Assembly: GCF_021216655.1 (NCBI RefSeq)
Contig: NZ_CP080437.1
Coordinates: forward strand, 496,001 to 560,000
DNA: 64,000 nt
Direction of reading: 5' to 3'
Origin: Clavibacter michiganensis
Lineage (GTDB): Bacteria; Actinomycetota; Actinomycetes; Actinomycetales; Microbacteriaceae
Notes under the pieces: model-generated
Seen by the model: the letters and a program-made list of their open reading frames with translations, nothing else
Told to the model about the DNA's origin: nothing
Databases searched by the model: none
Translations under genes and position numbers: made by a program
Shown: in pieces, positions 52,095 through 60,731 of the stretch
How the letters are laid out: every line of letters begins with the position of its first letter
How positions within the stretch are numbered: position 1 is the stretch's first letter

Positions 52095-52707
52095 GGACAT
52101 CGTCCGTGACCCCGCGGCGTTCCGCGTGGGCCGGCTGACCAAGGCGCACGGGCTCAAGGGAGCCGTCAAGCTCGAGCTGTTCACGGACGATCCCGACAAG
52201 CGGTTCGTCCCGGGCGCCGAGTTCTCGCTCCAGGTCCCCGAGTCGTCGCCGTGGCACGGACGCACGCTCACGCTGACCGAGCTCCGCTGGTACAACAGCC
52301 ACCCCGTCGGGTTCTTCGATGGCGTCGCCGACCGCACCGCAGCCGAGTCGCTCGCCAAGGCCATCCTCTGGATGACGCCGCCGGCCGACGAGGCCGCCGA
52401 GCCCGACGCCTGGTACGACCACCAGCTCGTGGGCCTCACGGTCCTCCGCGACGGCGTCGAGGTCGGCACCGTATCTCTCGTCGACCACTTCCCGGCGCAG
52501 GACCTGCTGCACGTCGACACGCCCTCCGGCACCGTGCTCGTCCCGTTCGTGCAGGCCATCGTCCCGTCGGTCGACGTGGAGGCAGGCACGCTCGTCGTCA
52601 CGCCGCCGCTCGGGCTCTTCGAGGAGATCCCGGACGAGACGCCGACGGCAGAGCCGACGCCGGCCGAGGCCGCGGAGCCCGCCCCCGAGGGCGACGACGC
52701 CCGCTGA
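52072..52707 (+). CDS. rimM: Ribosome maturation factor RimM
   Basis: The 211-residue 30S assembly factor has the N-terminal beta-barrel [24 protein letters not shown] and the C-terminal PRC barrel (about 110-180: [21 protein letters not shown] ... [10 protein letters not shown]). The acidic/Pro-rich tail is not conserved. The only ATG giving a full N-terminus is 52072, inside khpA; its ribosome site is weak, so translation is probably coupled. An internal GTG at 52126 would cut the first strand. Confidence 0.92.
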   Translation: MWWTPIPEDIVRDPAAFRVGRLTKAHGLKGAVKLELFTDDPDKRFVPGAEFSLQVPESSPWHGRTLTLTELRWYNSHPVGFFDGVADRTAAESLAKAILWMTPPADEAAEPDAWYDHQLVGLTVLRDGVEVGTVSLVDHFPAQDLLHVDTPSGTVLVPFVQAIVPSVDVEAGTLVVTPPLGLFEEIPDETPTAEPTPAEAAEPAPEGDDAR

Positions 52708-52708
52708 C

Positions 52709-53395
52709 ATGCGGATCGACATCGTCTCGATCTTCCCAGAGTTCTTCGGGGTGCTCGACATCTCCCTCCTCGGTCGCGCGCGGCAGTCCGGCCTCATCGA
52801 TCTCCGCGTGCACGACCTGCGCGCGTTCACGCACGATCGGCACCGCACCGTCGACGACACCCCGTACGGCGGGGGCGCCGGCATGGTGATGCGGCCGGAG
52901 CCCTGGGGCGAGGCCATGGACGAGGTGCTCGCGGACGAAACGGATCCCGTCGTCATCTTCCCGTCGCCCGCTGGCGAGGTCTTCACGCAGGCCATGGCGC
53001 AGGAGCTCTCCGCGGAGCCGCACCTCGCGTTCGGCTGCGGCCGCTACGAGGGCATCGACCAGCGCGTCGTCGACCACACCGCCACGCGCGCACGGGTCAG
53101 GCTGGTCAGCCTCGGCGACTACGTGCTCAACGGCGGCGAGGTCGCGGTCATGGCGATGATCGAGGCGATCGGCCGCCTCGTCCCCGGCGTCGTCGGCAAC
53201 CCCGCCAGCCTCGTCGAGGAGAGCCACTCCGACGGCCTGCTCGAGCACCCGAGCTACACGAAGCCCCCCGAGTGGCGCGGACTGGCCGTCCCCGACGTGC
53301 TGCGCAGCGGCAACCACGCAGCGATCGCGGCATGGCGACGCGAGCAGCAGCTCGAGCGCACCCGCCGCGTCCGCCCGGACCTGCTGCCCGAGTGA
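52709..53395 (+). CDS. trmD: tRNA (guanine(37)-N1)-methyltransferase
   Basis: The 228-residue SPOUT methyltransferase protects against +1 frameshifting. It has [26 protein letters not shown], the knot region [15 protein letters not shown] and [19 protein letters not shown], and [16 protein letters not shown]. The start is 1 base after the rimM stop. In many bacteria rplS follows directly; here map and a membrane protein gene intervene. Confidence 0.97.
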   Translation: MRIDIVSIFPEFFGVLDISLLGRARQSGLIDLRVHDLRAFTHDRHRTVDDTPYGGGAGMVMRPEPWGEAMDEVLADETDPVVIFPSPAGEVFTQAMAQELSAEPHLAFGCGRYEGIDQRVVDHTATRARVRLVSLGDYVLNGGEVAVMAMIEAIGRLVPGVVGNPASLVEESHSDGLLEHPSYTKPPEWRGLAVPDVLRSGNHAAIAAWRREQQLERTRRVRPDLLPE

Positions 53396-53414
53396 GTCGT
53401 CTCCTGGCGGCGAG

Positions 53415-54179
53415 CTAGGAGCGCTCGGTGAGGATCAGCGGTCCGTCCTCCGTGATGGCCACGGTGTGCTCCATGTGGGCGCCGCGGGAGCCGTCGGCGC
53501 TCCGGAGGGTCCAGCCGTCCCTGTCCGTGAAGATCTCGTCGGTGCTCTGCAGGAACCACGGCTCGATCGCGATCACCAGGCCGGGACGCAGCGGCACGCC
53601 GCGGTTGGGCCGGCCCTGGTTCGCGATGTGCGGATCGCCGTGCATGGTGCGGCCGACGCCGTGCCCGCCGAAGTCGGTGTTGACCGAGTAGCCGGCCTCC
53701 GTCGCGACGGCGCCGATCGCCGCGGAGATGTCGCCCGTGCGCCCGCCGGGCTGGGCGGCGCGGATCCCCGCCTCGAGGGCGGCCGTCGTCACCTCGATGA
53801 GGCGGATGTCCTCCTCGCGCGGCGTGCCCACGATGACGCTCACGGCGGAGTCGCTGACCCAGCCGTCGACGGACGCCGCGAAGTCGAGGCTGAGGAGGTC
53901 GCCGTCCTGCAGCCGGTAGTCGTGGGGGAGCCCGTGCAGGACGCCGTCGTTGACCGACGTGCACAGCACCTTGCCGAACGGCATGGCGCCGAAGGACGGG
54001 TGGTAGTCGATGTAGCAGGACTCCGCGCCGCGCTGGCGGATCATGCGGTGCGCCTCGCGGTCGAGGTCGAGGAGGTTCACGCCGACGTCGGCCTTCGCGG
54101 CGAGGGCTGTGAGCACGGAGGCCACGAACTCCCCGGCAGGTCGCATCTGGTCCATCTCGGCGGGGGTTCGCAGTTCCAT
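53415..54179 (-). CDS. map: Methionine aminopeptidase, type I
   Basis: The 254-residue pita-bread metalloprotease removes N-terminal Met. Ligand motifs are LSLDFAASVDGWVSDSA (two Asp), GHGVGRTMH (His), AIEPWF (Glu) and AHMEHTVAI (Glu). It has no N-terminal zinc or SH3 extension. ATG 54179 matches the family; a GTG at 54182 lies 7 bases after a TAGGAT hexamer and would be the leaderless start, adding one residue. It is convergent with trmD with a 19-base gap. Confidence 0.95.
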   Translation of the reverse strand: MELRTPAEMDQMRPAGEFVASVLTALAAKADVGVNLLDLDREAHRMIRQRGAESCYIDYHPSFGAMPFGKVLCTSVNDGVLHGLPHDYRLQDGDLLSLDFAASVDGWVSDSAVSVIVGTPREEDIRLIEVTTAALEAGIRAAQPGGRTGDISAAIGAVATEAGYSVNTDFGGHGVGRTMHGDPHIANQGRPNRGVPLRPGLVIAIEPWFLQSTDEIFTDRDGWTLRSADGSRGAHMEHTVAITEDGPLILTERS

Positions 54180-54189
54180 CACGCGAAGG

Positions 54190-54195
54190 ATCCTA
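54190..54195 (-). promoter_or_regulatory. -10 hexamer (TAGGAT) for map
   Basis: On the minus strand TAGGAT ends 7 bases before GTG 54182 and 10 before ATG 54179. Confidence 0.45.
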
Positions 54196-54240
54196 CGGGA
54201 GCCGGGCCCGGGCCCTCCCGGGGCGCCCAGGATCCGCTCG

Positions 54241-54246
54241 TAGCAT
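54241..54246 (+). promoter_or_regulatory. -10 hexamer (TAGCAT), leaderless-type, for the 163-aa membrane protein
   Basis: TAGCAT ends 6 bases before ATG 54253. Confidence 0.5.
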
Positions 54247-54252
54247 GAGGCC

Positions 54253-54744
54253 ATGCAGCAGTCCCCGGCCCTCGGCCTCCGTCGCGTGCTCTACCGCTGG
54301 CAGTTCGCGGCCGTCGTCGTGCTCCCCGCCTGGCTCCTCGTGGGCTGGGCGTCCTTCGGGTCCGGCGGATGGGAGCTCCTCCTCGTGATGCTCGCCTCCG
54401 GCGCCCTCGGGATCGCGCTGCTCGCGGCCCTCGGCCTGGTCCTGGCCCGTCGCTCCGTCCGCACCGCGCGGGCCGTGTCCCCGACGGATGCGATCGCCAT
54501 GGGCGTCCTGACCCTCGCGGTCATCGGCACCGGCACCTTCTCCGTCGTCAGCACCTGGTGCGCGGTCGTCGCGGTGCTCGCCGTCGTCGCGCTCGTCGCC
54601 ATGGCCGTCCGGCAGCTGCTCGCGGAGACGCGGCAGCGCATGCAGGAGGTCATCGCGGTCATCGAGCGGGACGCGCAGCCGCGACCGCCCGAGTGGAAGG
54701 CCGCGGAGGGCCCCGACGCCGGGCGCACCATCCGGCTGGACTGA
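54253..54744 (+). CDS. Hypothetical membrane protein (four TM segments)
   Basis: I do not recognise this 163-residue protein. It has four likely membrane helices at about residues 18-33, 40-64, 80-97 and 101-118, then a cytoplasmic helix rich in Arg/Glu (LLAETRQRMQEVIAVIERDA) and a short polar tail. It lies between map (divergent) and rplS. The gene is supported by the leaderless promoter, codon usage and the coherent membrane topology. Confidence 0.7.
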   Translation: MQQSPALGLRRVLYRWQFAAVVVLPAWLLVGWASFGSGGWELLLVMLASGALGIALLAALGLVLARRSVRTARAVSPTDAIAMGVLTLAVIGTGTFSVVSTWCAVVAVLAVVALVAMAVRQLLAETRQRMQEVIAVIERDAQPRPPEWKAAEGPDAGRTIRLD

Positions 54745-54767
54745 CTCCGTCGCGCGGACCCCGCGCT

Positions 54768-54797
54768 TTGCGCTCGACGCGCCCGAGGTGACAGAAT
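54768..54797 (+). promoter_or_regulatory. Possible promoter of rplS
   Basis: TTGCGC (54768-54773) and CAGAAT (54792-54797) are 18 bases apart. The expected start near 54804 would give a leader of about 110 bases before rplS, where L19 autoregulatory structures occur in other bacteria. The match is weak. Confidence 0.3.
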
Positions 54798-54914
54798 GGG
54801 CGATCGTGCCTGCCGTCGACCCTGCCACGGGGGAGTCGACCACTCATGCGGGCCGTTCCCCTTCCAGACATTGATGCGCAGTCGACCCGTGGCGGTTGCA
54901 GAGAGCGGTACACC

Positions 54915-55259
54915 ATGCACATCCTCGATTCCGTCGACAAGGCGTCGCTGCGGTCGGACATCCCCGACTTCCGCGCCGGCGACACGGTCAAGGTCCACGT
55001 CAACATCGTCGAGGGCAGCCGCTCGCGCATCCAGGTGTTCCAGGGCATCGTCATCGGCCGTCAGGGCGAGGGCGTCCGCGAGACGTTCTGCGTCCGCAAG
55101 GTGAGCTTCCAGGTCGGCGTCGAGCGCACCTTCCCGGTGCACTCCCCGGTCATCGACCACATCGAGGTCGTGACGCGCGGCGACGTGCGCCGCGCGAAGC
55201 TGTACTTCCTCCGCGACCTGCGCGGCAAGAAGGCGAAGATCAAGGAGAAGCGCTCCTAG
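54915..55259 (+). CDS. rplS: 50S ribosomal protein L19
   Basis: The 114-residue protein is typical L19: [51 protein letters not shown] and the basic end [23 protein letters not shown] 54915 is the conserved start; the frame is open 23 codons upstream within the leader. A perfect terminator hairpin follows. Confidence 0.97.
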   Translation: MHILDSVDKASLRSDIPDFRAGDTVKVHVNIVEGSRSRIQVFQGIVIGRQGEGVRETFCVRKVSFQVGVERTFPVHSPVIDHIEVVTRGDVRRAKLYFLRDLRGKKAKIKEKRS

Positions 55260-55281
55260 CGCATCCCCACCTGTCATCCCA

Positions 55282-55317
55282 CTGAGCTCCCGGCGCATAT
55301 GCTTGCCGGGAGCTCAG
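55282..55317 (+). terminator. Terminator hairpin after rplS
   Basis: A perfect 13-bp stem (CTGAGCTCCCGGC at 55282-55294 with 55305-55317) encloses a 10-base loop. The loop and following base contain TATGCT (55298-55303), a -10-like hexamer that could drive lepB. Confidence 0.85.
55298..55303 (+). promoter_or_regulatory. -10 hexamer (TATGCT) embedded in the rplS terminator loop, for lepB
   Basis: The hexamer is 22 bases before lepB ATG 55326, predicting a start near 55310. It is the only promoter-like element between rplS and lepB. Confidence 0.4.
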
Positions 55318-55325
55318 GCGGTTAA

Positions 55326-56078
55326 ATGACAGACAGCACGGCGCCCATGGAGACGAGATCCTCGGGCAGGCACAGCGGCAGCGGGTCGCGTGGATGGAAG
55401 ACGTTCCTCCGGGACGTCCTCGTCATCTTCGTGGTGGCCCTCCTCGTCTCGATCCTGATCAAGGCGTTCCTGATCAGATCGTTCTACATCCCGTCGTCCT
55501 CCATGGAGGACACGCTGCAGATCAACGACCGCATCGTGGTGAACCAGCTCACGCCGCGGCTCATGCCGCTCGAGCGCGGCGACGTCGTCGTGTTCCGCGA
55601 TCCGGGCGGCTGGCTCCTCCCGTCTCCCCAGGTCGAGAAGCCGCCCATCGCGGCCGCGGTCGACTGGGCGCTCACGACCGTGGGCCTGTCCGCCTCCGAC
55701 AGCAACGACCACCTCATCAAGCGCCTCATCGGCCTGCCGGGCGATCACGTCGTCTGCTGCAACTCCCTCGGCCAGATGAGCGTGAACGACGTGCCCCTGG
55801 ACGAGCCCTACCTGAAGCTCGTGCCCGGCGACACGCAGGCCTCCGACGACGGGTTCGACGTCACCGTCCCCGCCGACTCGCTCTGGGTCATGGGGGACAA
55901 CCGCGGCAATTCCGCGGACTCGCGCTACAACGTCAACGGCCCCACCAAGGGCTTCGTGCCGATCGACCACGTGGTCGGCCGTGCGTTCGTCATCACCTGG
56001 CCCATCGACCGCTGGTCGATCCTCAGCGACCACCCCGAGACGTTCGGCGACGTGCCCGACCCCGTCCCCGCGGGCTGA
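55326..56078 (+). CDS. lepB: Signal peptidase I
   Basis: The 250-residue membrane protease cleaves Sec and Tat signal peptides. One N-terminal membrane anchor (about 27-50) precedes box B with the nucleophile Ser59 (FYIPSSSMEDTL). The general base is Lys132 in DHLIKRLIGLPGD, and box E is VPADSLWVMGDNRGNSADSR. No second anchor is visible. ATG 55326 has no clear Shine-Dalgarno. The stop overlaps rnhB by 1 base (TGATG). Confidence 0.95.
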   Translation: MTDSTAPMETRSSGRHSGSGSRGWKTFLRDVLVIFVVALLVSILIKAFLIRSFYIPSSSMEDTLQINDRIVVNQLTPRLMPLERGDVVVFRDPGGWLLPSPQVEKPPIAAAVDWALTTVGLSASDSNDHLIKRLIGLPGDHVVCCNSLGQMSVNDVPLDEPYLKLVPGDTQASDDGFDVTVPADSLWVMGDNRGNSADSRYNVNGPTKGFVPIDHVVGRAFVITWPIDRWSILSDHPETFGDVPDPVPAG

Positions 56079-56737
56079 TGCCGGTCGCGGATCCCACCCT
56101 CGATCTGGAGCACGAGCTCCTCCACGCGGGCGCCGCCCTCGTGATCGGCTGTGACGAGGTGGGTCGAGGAGCGCTCGCGGGGCCTGTCGCCGTAGGCATG
56201 GCCGTCGTGGGGCCGGACGCCGTGGGTTTCCCGCCCGGCCTCCGTGACTCGAAGATGCTCAGCGAGAAGCGCCGCGAGGCGCTGCACCCGGTCGTCGCCG
56301 GGTGGGTCCGGCACTCGGCCGTCGGCATGGCCTCCGCTGCCGAGGTGGACGAGCTCGGGATCACGGCCTGCCTCGGCCTCGCCGGGCGCCGCGCGCTCGT
56401 CGAGCTGCACCACGCCGGCGTCCCGCTGCTGGACAGCGTCGTCCTGCTGGACGGTGCGCACGACTGGCTCACGCCGCATCTCGCCCACCCCGTGCCCGTG
56501 CGCCTGCGTGTGAAGGCCGACCGCGACTGCGCTTCCGTGGCCGCGGCCTCCGTGCTCGCCAAGGTGGAGCGCGACCGCATGATGGCCGTCTGGCACGAGG
56601 ACCTGCCCGAGTACGGGTGGGCGGGCAACAAGGGCTACGGCAGCGCCGCGCACCTCGACGCCATCCGGGCTCGCGGTGCCTCGCCCCTCCACCGGCGCAC
56701 GTGGCTCTCCGGCGTGCTCGGGGACGCGACGCCCTGA
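56078..56737 (+). CDS. rnhB: Ribonuclease HII
   Basis: The 219-residue enzyme removes ribonucleotides from DNA. The acidic site is formed by GCDEVGRGALAGPVAVG (Asp-Glu), LLDGAHDWL (Asp) and KADRDCASVAAASVLAKVERD (Asp). Downstream GWAGNKGYGSAAHLDAI and SPLHRRTW complete the family pattern. It is translationally coupled to lepB. Confidence 0.95.
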   Translation: MPVADPTLDLEHELLHAGAALVIGCDEVGRGALAGPVAVGMAVVGPDAVGFPPGLRDSKMLSEKRREALHPVVAGWVRHSAVGMASAAEVDELGITACLGLAGRRALVELHHAGVPLLDSVVLLDGAHDWLTPHLAHPVPVRLRVKADRDCASVAAASVLAKVERDRMMAVWHEDLPEYGWAGNKGYGSAAHLDAIRARGASPLHRRTWLSGVLGDATP

Positions 56738-56739
56738 CG

Positions 56740-56759
56740 CCCGGGGAGGGATGCCCGGG
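56740..56759 (+). terminator. Weak hairpin after rnhB
   Basis: CCCGGG at 56740-56745 pairs with CCCGGG at 56754-56759 across an 8-base loop, just after the rnhB stop. The stem is short, so termination is uncertain. Confidence 0.3.
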
Positions 56760-56795
56760 TCGGCTCCCTCGGCGGAGGGCGGCCCCGCGGGCGGT

Positions 56796-56801
56796 TAGGA
56801 T
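56796..56801 (+). promoter_or_regulatory. -10 hexamer (TAGGAT) for the DUF2469 gene
   Basis: TAGGAT ends 9 bases before ATG 56811. Confidence 0.45.
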
Positions 56802-56810
56802 CGACGGACC

Positions 56811-57134
56811 ATGGATGACGACGAGTTCGAGGACTACGACCGCGAGGTGGAGCTCGCGCTCTACCGGGAGTACCGGGACATCGTGTCCCAGTTCAAGTAC
56901 GTGGTCGAGACCGAGCGGCGCTTCTACCTCGCCAACGAGGTCGAGCTCGTGCGGCGCGACACGGAGCACGACTTCTACTTCGAGCTGACCATGACCGACG
57001 TCTGGGTCTGGGACGTGTACCGCTCCGACCGGTTCGTGAAGTCCGTCCGCGTGCTCACCTTCAAGGACGTGAACGTCGAGGAGCTGTCGGCGAAGGAGTT
57101 CGAGCTCCCCAAGGAGCTCGCCATCGACGAGTAG
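56811..57134 (+). CDS. DUF2469-family protein
   Basis: The 107-residue protein is a highly conserved actinobacterial protein of unknown function, always near rnhB and yraN. It is acidic at the start (MDDDEFEDYDREVELALYREYRD) and has an aromatic-rich core (FYFELTMTDVWVWDVYRSDRFV). There are no membrane segments or catalytic motifs. A single-copy housekeeping role linked to nucleic acid metabolism is an inference from context only. Confidence 0.93.
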   Translation: MDDDEFEDYDREVELALYREYRDIVSQFKYVVETERRFYLANEVELVRRDTEHDFYFELTMTDVWVWDVYRSDRFVKSVRVLTFKDVNVEELSAKEFELPKELAIDE

Positions 57135-57245
57135 GGCCCCTGAGGGGATCCCTCCCCAGGCGCTCGCCCGACGCGCACTGCACGCCCTAGCGGCCCATGG
57201 CCGACCACGGTGCTGCGGTGGCGCATCCTCCTCGCGGAGGTGCGC

Positions 57246-57602
57246 ATGACACGCGAGCAGGACCTGGGACGACGCGGCGAGGAGATCGCCGCGCAGCATC
57301 TGATCGGGCGCGGGTACACGCTCGTCGAGCGCAACTGGCGGTGCCGCGAGGGCGAGATCGACCTCGTGATGACGCACGCGGGCACGACCGTGCTCGTGGA
57401 GGTCAAGACGCGCGCGGGGCTCGGCTACGGGCATCCGCTCGAGGCGGTCACACGCGCGAAGGCCTCGCGTCTGCGGGTCCTCGCGGGCCTCTGGTGCCAG
57501 GCGCATCCCGACCGGCGCGGGCCCGTGCGGATCGACGTGGTGGGAGTGCTCTGGCCCCGGGGCGGGCAGCCGTCGGTCGAGGTCGTCCGGAGCGCCTGCT
57601 GA
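57246..57602 (+). CDS. yraN: YraN-family (UPF0102) endonuclease-like protein
   Basis: The 118-residue protein has a restriction-endonuclease-like fold with the motif EGEIDLV then [10 protein letters not shown] (E-D-ExK). Relatives bind or cut DNA in recombination or transformation contexts. ATG 57246 is set by CGGAGG, 6 bases upstream, against a longer frame from 57210. The stop overlaps the comM ATG (TGATG), so yraN-comM-dprA is one operon. Confidence 0.92.
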   Translation: MTREQDLGRRGEEIAAQHLIGRGYTLVERNWRCREGEIDLVMTHAGTTVLVEVKTRAGLGYGHPLEAVTRAKASRLRVLAGLWCQAHPDRRGPVRIDVVGVLWPRGGQPSVEVVRSAC

Positions 57603-59158
57603 TGGCCGTCGGTCGCACGCTCGCCGTCGCGCTCTCCGGCCTGGACGGAGCGCTCGTCGACGTCGAGGCCGACATCACGAGCCAGCTCCCCGGGTTCGTG
57701 CTCATCGGCCTGCCGGACGCCGCGCTCAGCCAGGCCCGCGAGCGGGTCCGCGCCGCGACAGGCAACGCGGGATGCGAGTTCCCCGTCCGCCGGGTCACCG
57801 TCAACCTCTCGCCGGCCGTCCTGCCGAAGCACGGCTCCGGCTTCGACCTCGCGATAGCCCTCGCGATCCTCGCGGCGGGTGGGTCGGTGTCGGCCGAGTC
57901 GGTGGCCGGCACCGTGCACCTCGGCGAGCTCGGCCTCGACGGGAGGCTGCGTCCGACGCACGGCATCCTGCCCGCGGTGCTCGCCGCGCGTCGAGCGGGC
58001 GCCCGCCGGGTCATGGTGCCGCGCTGCCACGCGGACGAGGCGTCCCTCGTGCCCGACATGCGGGTCATCGCCGTGGCGGGGTTGCGGGATGCGGCGATCC
58101 ACCACGGCGCCGAGCTCGAGCCGGAGCCGGAGGAGGCCGACGCCCGTCCGTCCACGCCCACGGGGAGCGGATCGACGCGGGCGATCGGGGGCACGGAGCC
58201 GGCGGAGCCCTGCCTGGGCGACGTGGTCGGCAACGAGGAGGCCGTGGAGGCGCTCGTGGTCGCGGCCGCGGGCGGGCACCACATGTTCCTGCTCGGCCCG
58301 CCCGGCGCGGGGAAGACGATGCTCGCCCAGCGGCTCCCCGGCCTCCTGCCCGACCTCGACGAGGAGGCCGCGCTGGAGGTCGGCTGCATCCGGTCGCTCT
58401 GCGGGGAGAGGCTGGGACCCGAGCTGCCCGTGCGTCCACCCCTGGAGGCGCCGCACCACACGGCGAGCGCCGCGGGGATCGTCGGAGGCGGCAGCGGGCG
58501 CATCCGCCCTGGGGCGGCCGTGCGCGCCAGCGGGGGAGTGCTCTTCCTCGACGAGGCGCCGGAGTTCGCGGGCGCCGTGCTGGACTGCCTGCGGCAGCCG
58601 CTCGAATCGGGCGTCATCAGCATCCACCGGGCCAACGGCGTCGCCCACTTCCCGGGGCGCTTCCAGCTGGTGATGGCGGCGAACCCGTGCCCGTGCGGTT
58701 CGTACGGCGTCGCGGGTGCCGACTGCTCGTGCCCGCCCCAGGCTCGCCGGCGCTACTTGGCCAGGCTCTCCGGCCCGCTCATGGACCGCATGGACATCCG
58801 GCTCAGCGTCCGCCGGGTCACGACGGCCGTGCATCTCGCGGCGGGCGATGCGCCGCGCGTGACCACGCCGACGGCGCGGCTGCGCGTCGCCGCAGCTCGC
58901 GCGGCGGCCGCAGAGCGATGGGCCGCGACGCCGTGGCGCACCAACGCCCACGTCTCGGGAACCTGGCTCCGGCGCGAGGCCCGCATCGCCCGCGGGGCGA
59001 CCGTCTCCCTCGATCGAGCGCTGGACCGCGGGATCCTCACCATGCGCGGCTACGACCGGGTCCTCCGCATCGGGTGGACCCTCGCGGACCTGGAGGGCGC
59101 GTCGAGCCCCGACGCGGATCATCTGGGCCGGGCCCTCCTGCTGCGAGGCGCGTCGTGA
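57602..59158 (+). CDS. comM: ComM/YifB-family Mg-chelatase-like AAA+ ATPase
   Basis: The 518-residue ATPase has an N-terminal Lon-protease-like domain (about 1-170, ending LDGRLRPTHGILPAVLAA), Walker A LLGPPGAGKTMLAQRLPGLLP, Walker B VLFLDEAPEF and a C-terminal domain with the zinc-type motif NPCPCGSYG ... CSCPPQ. ComM is a branch-migration helicase that helps integrate transforming DNA. The stop overlaps dprA (GTGA). Confidence 0.94.
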   Translation: MAVGRTLAVALSGLDGALVDVEADITSQLPGFVLIGLPDAALSQARERVRAATGNAGCEFPVRRVTVNLSPAVLPKHGSGFDLAIALAILAAGGSVSAESVAGTVHLGELGLDGRLRPTHGILPAVLAARRAGARRVMVPRCHADEASLVPDMRVIAVAGLRDAAIHHGAELEPEPEEADARPSTPTGSGSTRAIGGTEPAEPCLGDVVGNEEAVEALVVAAAGGHHMFLLGPPGAGKTMLAQRLPGLLPDLDEEAALEVGCIRSLCGERLGPELPVRPPLEAPHHTASAAGIVGGGSGRIRPGAAVRASGGVLFLDEAPEFAGAVLDCLRQPLESGVISIHRANGVAHFPGRFQLVMAANPCPCGSYGVAGADCSCPPQARRRYLARLSGPLMDRMDIRLSVRRVTTAVHLAAGDAPRVTTPTARLRVAAARAAAAERWAATPWRTNAHVSGTWLRREARIARGATVSLDRALDRGILTMRGYDRVLRIGWTLADLEGASSPDADHLGRALLLRGAS

Positions 59159-60648
59159 GCGCCGACCACGACGGAGGCGGCGTGGTGGACGACGCGCATG
59201 CCTCCGAGGGGGCGGTCCGTCCCTCCCCATCCCGCTCGGGAGGCCGAGCTCGGCCTGCGGAAGCACCGCGGAGCAGCATCGCGGGGCCCGACTCGGCACG
59301 TGCGCGCGCCGTCGCCCGCCTCGGACTCCCGGCGAGCGATCTCGGGGAGCTGATGGCCGCGCTCCGCCCCGATGCCGCATGTCCGGGCGCGGACTCGAGC
59401 GACGCGGATGCGGAGGAGGTGGCGGCGCGCTGCACATGGTCCGGCATCGCCGAGCCCGGCGATCGCGTCGCCGGGGCGGTCATCGGCGTGCTCGGCGCCT
59501 GCGCGGCGCTGGCCTCCGTGGTCGACGGCTGCTCGGCCGACGCGGTCGTCGGGGCGATGCTCGACGCCGGGCTCCATCTGGAGGCGGACGGGCGCGCTGC
59601 GCTCGTCGGCGAGGTCGACGGGGCGCTGGAACGCTGGCGTCCCCGGGTCGTGCGGACCGAGGCGCTGGCGCGGCTCCACGCCGCGTGCGCGGTCGGCGCG
59701 CGGGTGGTGGTGCCCGGGGATGCGCACTGGCCGGTAGGCGCGGACGACCTGGGGCCGCACGCGCCGCTCGTGCTGTGGTGCACGGGGGCGCCGGACGCGA
59801 TGGCCGCGCTCCCGGGGTCCGTGGCGATCGTGGGAGCGCGCGCGGCCACCGGGTACGGCGAGCACGTCACCGCTGAGCTGGCCGCCGGCCTCGTCGACCG
59901 AGGCGTGGCGGTGGTCTCGGGCGGGGCGTACGGCATCGACGGCGCGGCGCACCGCGCGGCCATCGGGTCGGCGGGGCGCACGGTGGCGTTCCTCGCGGGC
60001 GGCGTCGACCGTCTCTATCCGTCCGGTCACACGGAGCTCTTCGCGCGGATGCGACGCGACGGAGCCGTGGTGTCCGAGCTGCCGTGCGGGGCGTCGCCGA
60101 CGCGCTGGAGGTTCCTCCTGCGCAATCGCCTCATCGCGGCGGTCAGCGCGGCCACCGTCGTCGTCGAGGCAGGTGCGCGCAGCGGGTCGCTGAACACGGC
60201 GAACCACGCGGTCGCGCTGGAGAGGCCGCTCGGGGCCGTACCGGGTCCGGTGACGAGCGCGTCGTCGTCGGGGTGCCACCGTCTCCTCCGCGAGACCCAG
60301 GCGGTGTGCGTCACGTCGGCCGACGATGTGATGGAGCTGCTGCCGGGCTGGAGCGGGTCGGGCGCGCAGGCCCGCGCGTCGGAAGCCCCGCATGCGCCAT
60401 CTCGCGCCGCGCCGAGCGCACCCGATGCCGCGCGCGCGGGCGCGCGCACCGCTGAGGTCCGAGGCGATCCGCGCGTCGTGCGCGTGCTGGACGCCCTCGC
60501 CGTACGCCGTGGGCGAGAGACCGCCGACGTCGCGGCACGATCCGGTCTCGGGCTCGCCGAGACCTCTTCCGTGCTGGGCATGCTCGAGCTCGAGGGGGCA
60601 GTGGCCCGAGCGGATGGGGGATGGGTGCGGCGATCCGGATCGCGGTGA
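59155..60648 (+). CDS. dprA: DNA-processing protein DprA (long form)
   Basis: The 497-residue protein loads RecA on incoming single-stranded DNA. The core Rossmann-like domain (about 210-410) includes VAIVGARAATGYGEHV, VSGGAYGIDGAAHRAAI, FLAGGVDRLYPSGH, FLLRNRLIAAVSAATVVVEAGARSGSLNTANHA and GPVTSASSSGCHRLL. A C-terminal winged-helix (about 440-490) follows a low-complexity linker. The N-terminal extension of about 50 residues is low-complexity. GTG 59155 overlaps comM. Confidence 0.94.
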   Translation: MSADHDGGGVVDDAHASEGAVRPSPSRSGGRARPAEAPRSSIAGPDSARARAVARLGLPASDLGELMAALRPDAACPGADSSDADAEEVAARCTWSGIAEPGDRVAGAVIGVLGACAALASVVDGCSADAVVGAMLDAGLHLEADGRAALVGEVDGALERWRPRVVRTEALARLHAACAVGARVVVPGDAHWPVGADDLGPHAPLVLWCTGAPDAMAALPGSVAIVGARAATGYGEHVTAELAAGLVDRGVAVVSGGAYGIDGAAHRAAIGSAGRTVAFLAGGVDRLYPSGHTELFARMRRDGAVVSELPCGASPTRWRFLLRNRLIAAVSAATVVVEAGARSGSLNTANHAVALERPLGAVPGPVTSASSSGCHRLLRETQAVCVTSADDVMELLPGWSGSGAQARASEAPHAPSRAAPSAPDAARAGARTAEVRGDPRVVRVLDALAVRRGRETADVAARSGLGLAETSSVLGMLELEGAVARADGGWVRRSGSR

Positions 60649-60719
60649 CGCGGGCGGGCCCCGGACAGGCGACCTCGTTCCCGCAGGTGAGCCCGCACCG
60701 CACGGCGCGCGGATCCACG

Positions 60720-60725
60720 TAGCCT
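60720..60725 (+). promoter_or_regulatory. -10 hexamer (TAGCCT), leaderless-type, for xerC
   Basis: TAGCCT ends 6 bases before ATG 60732. Confidence 0.5.
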
Positions 60726-60731
60726 TCGTGG

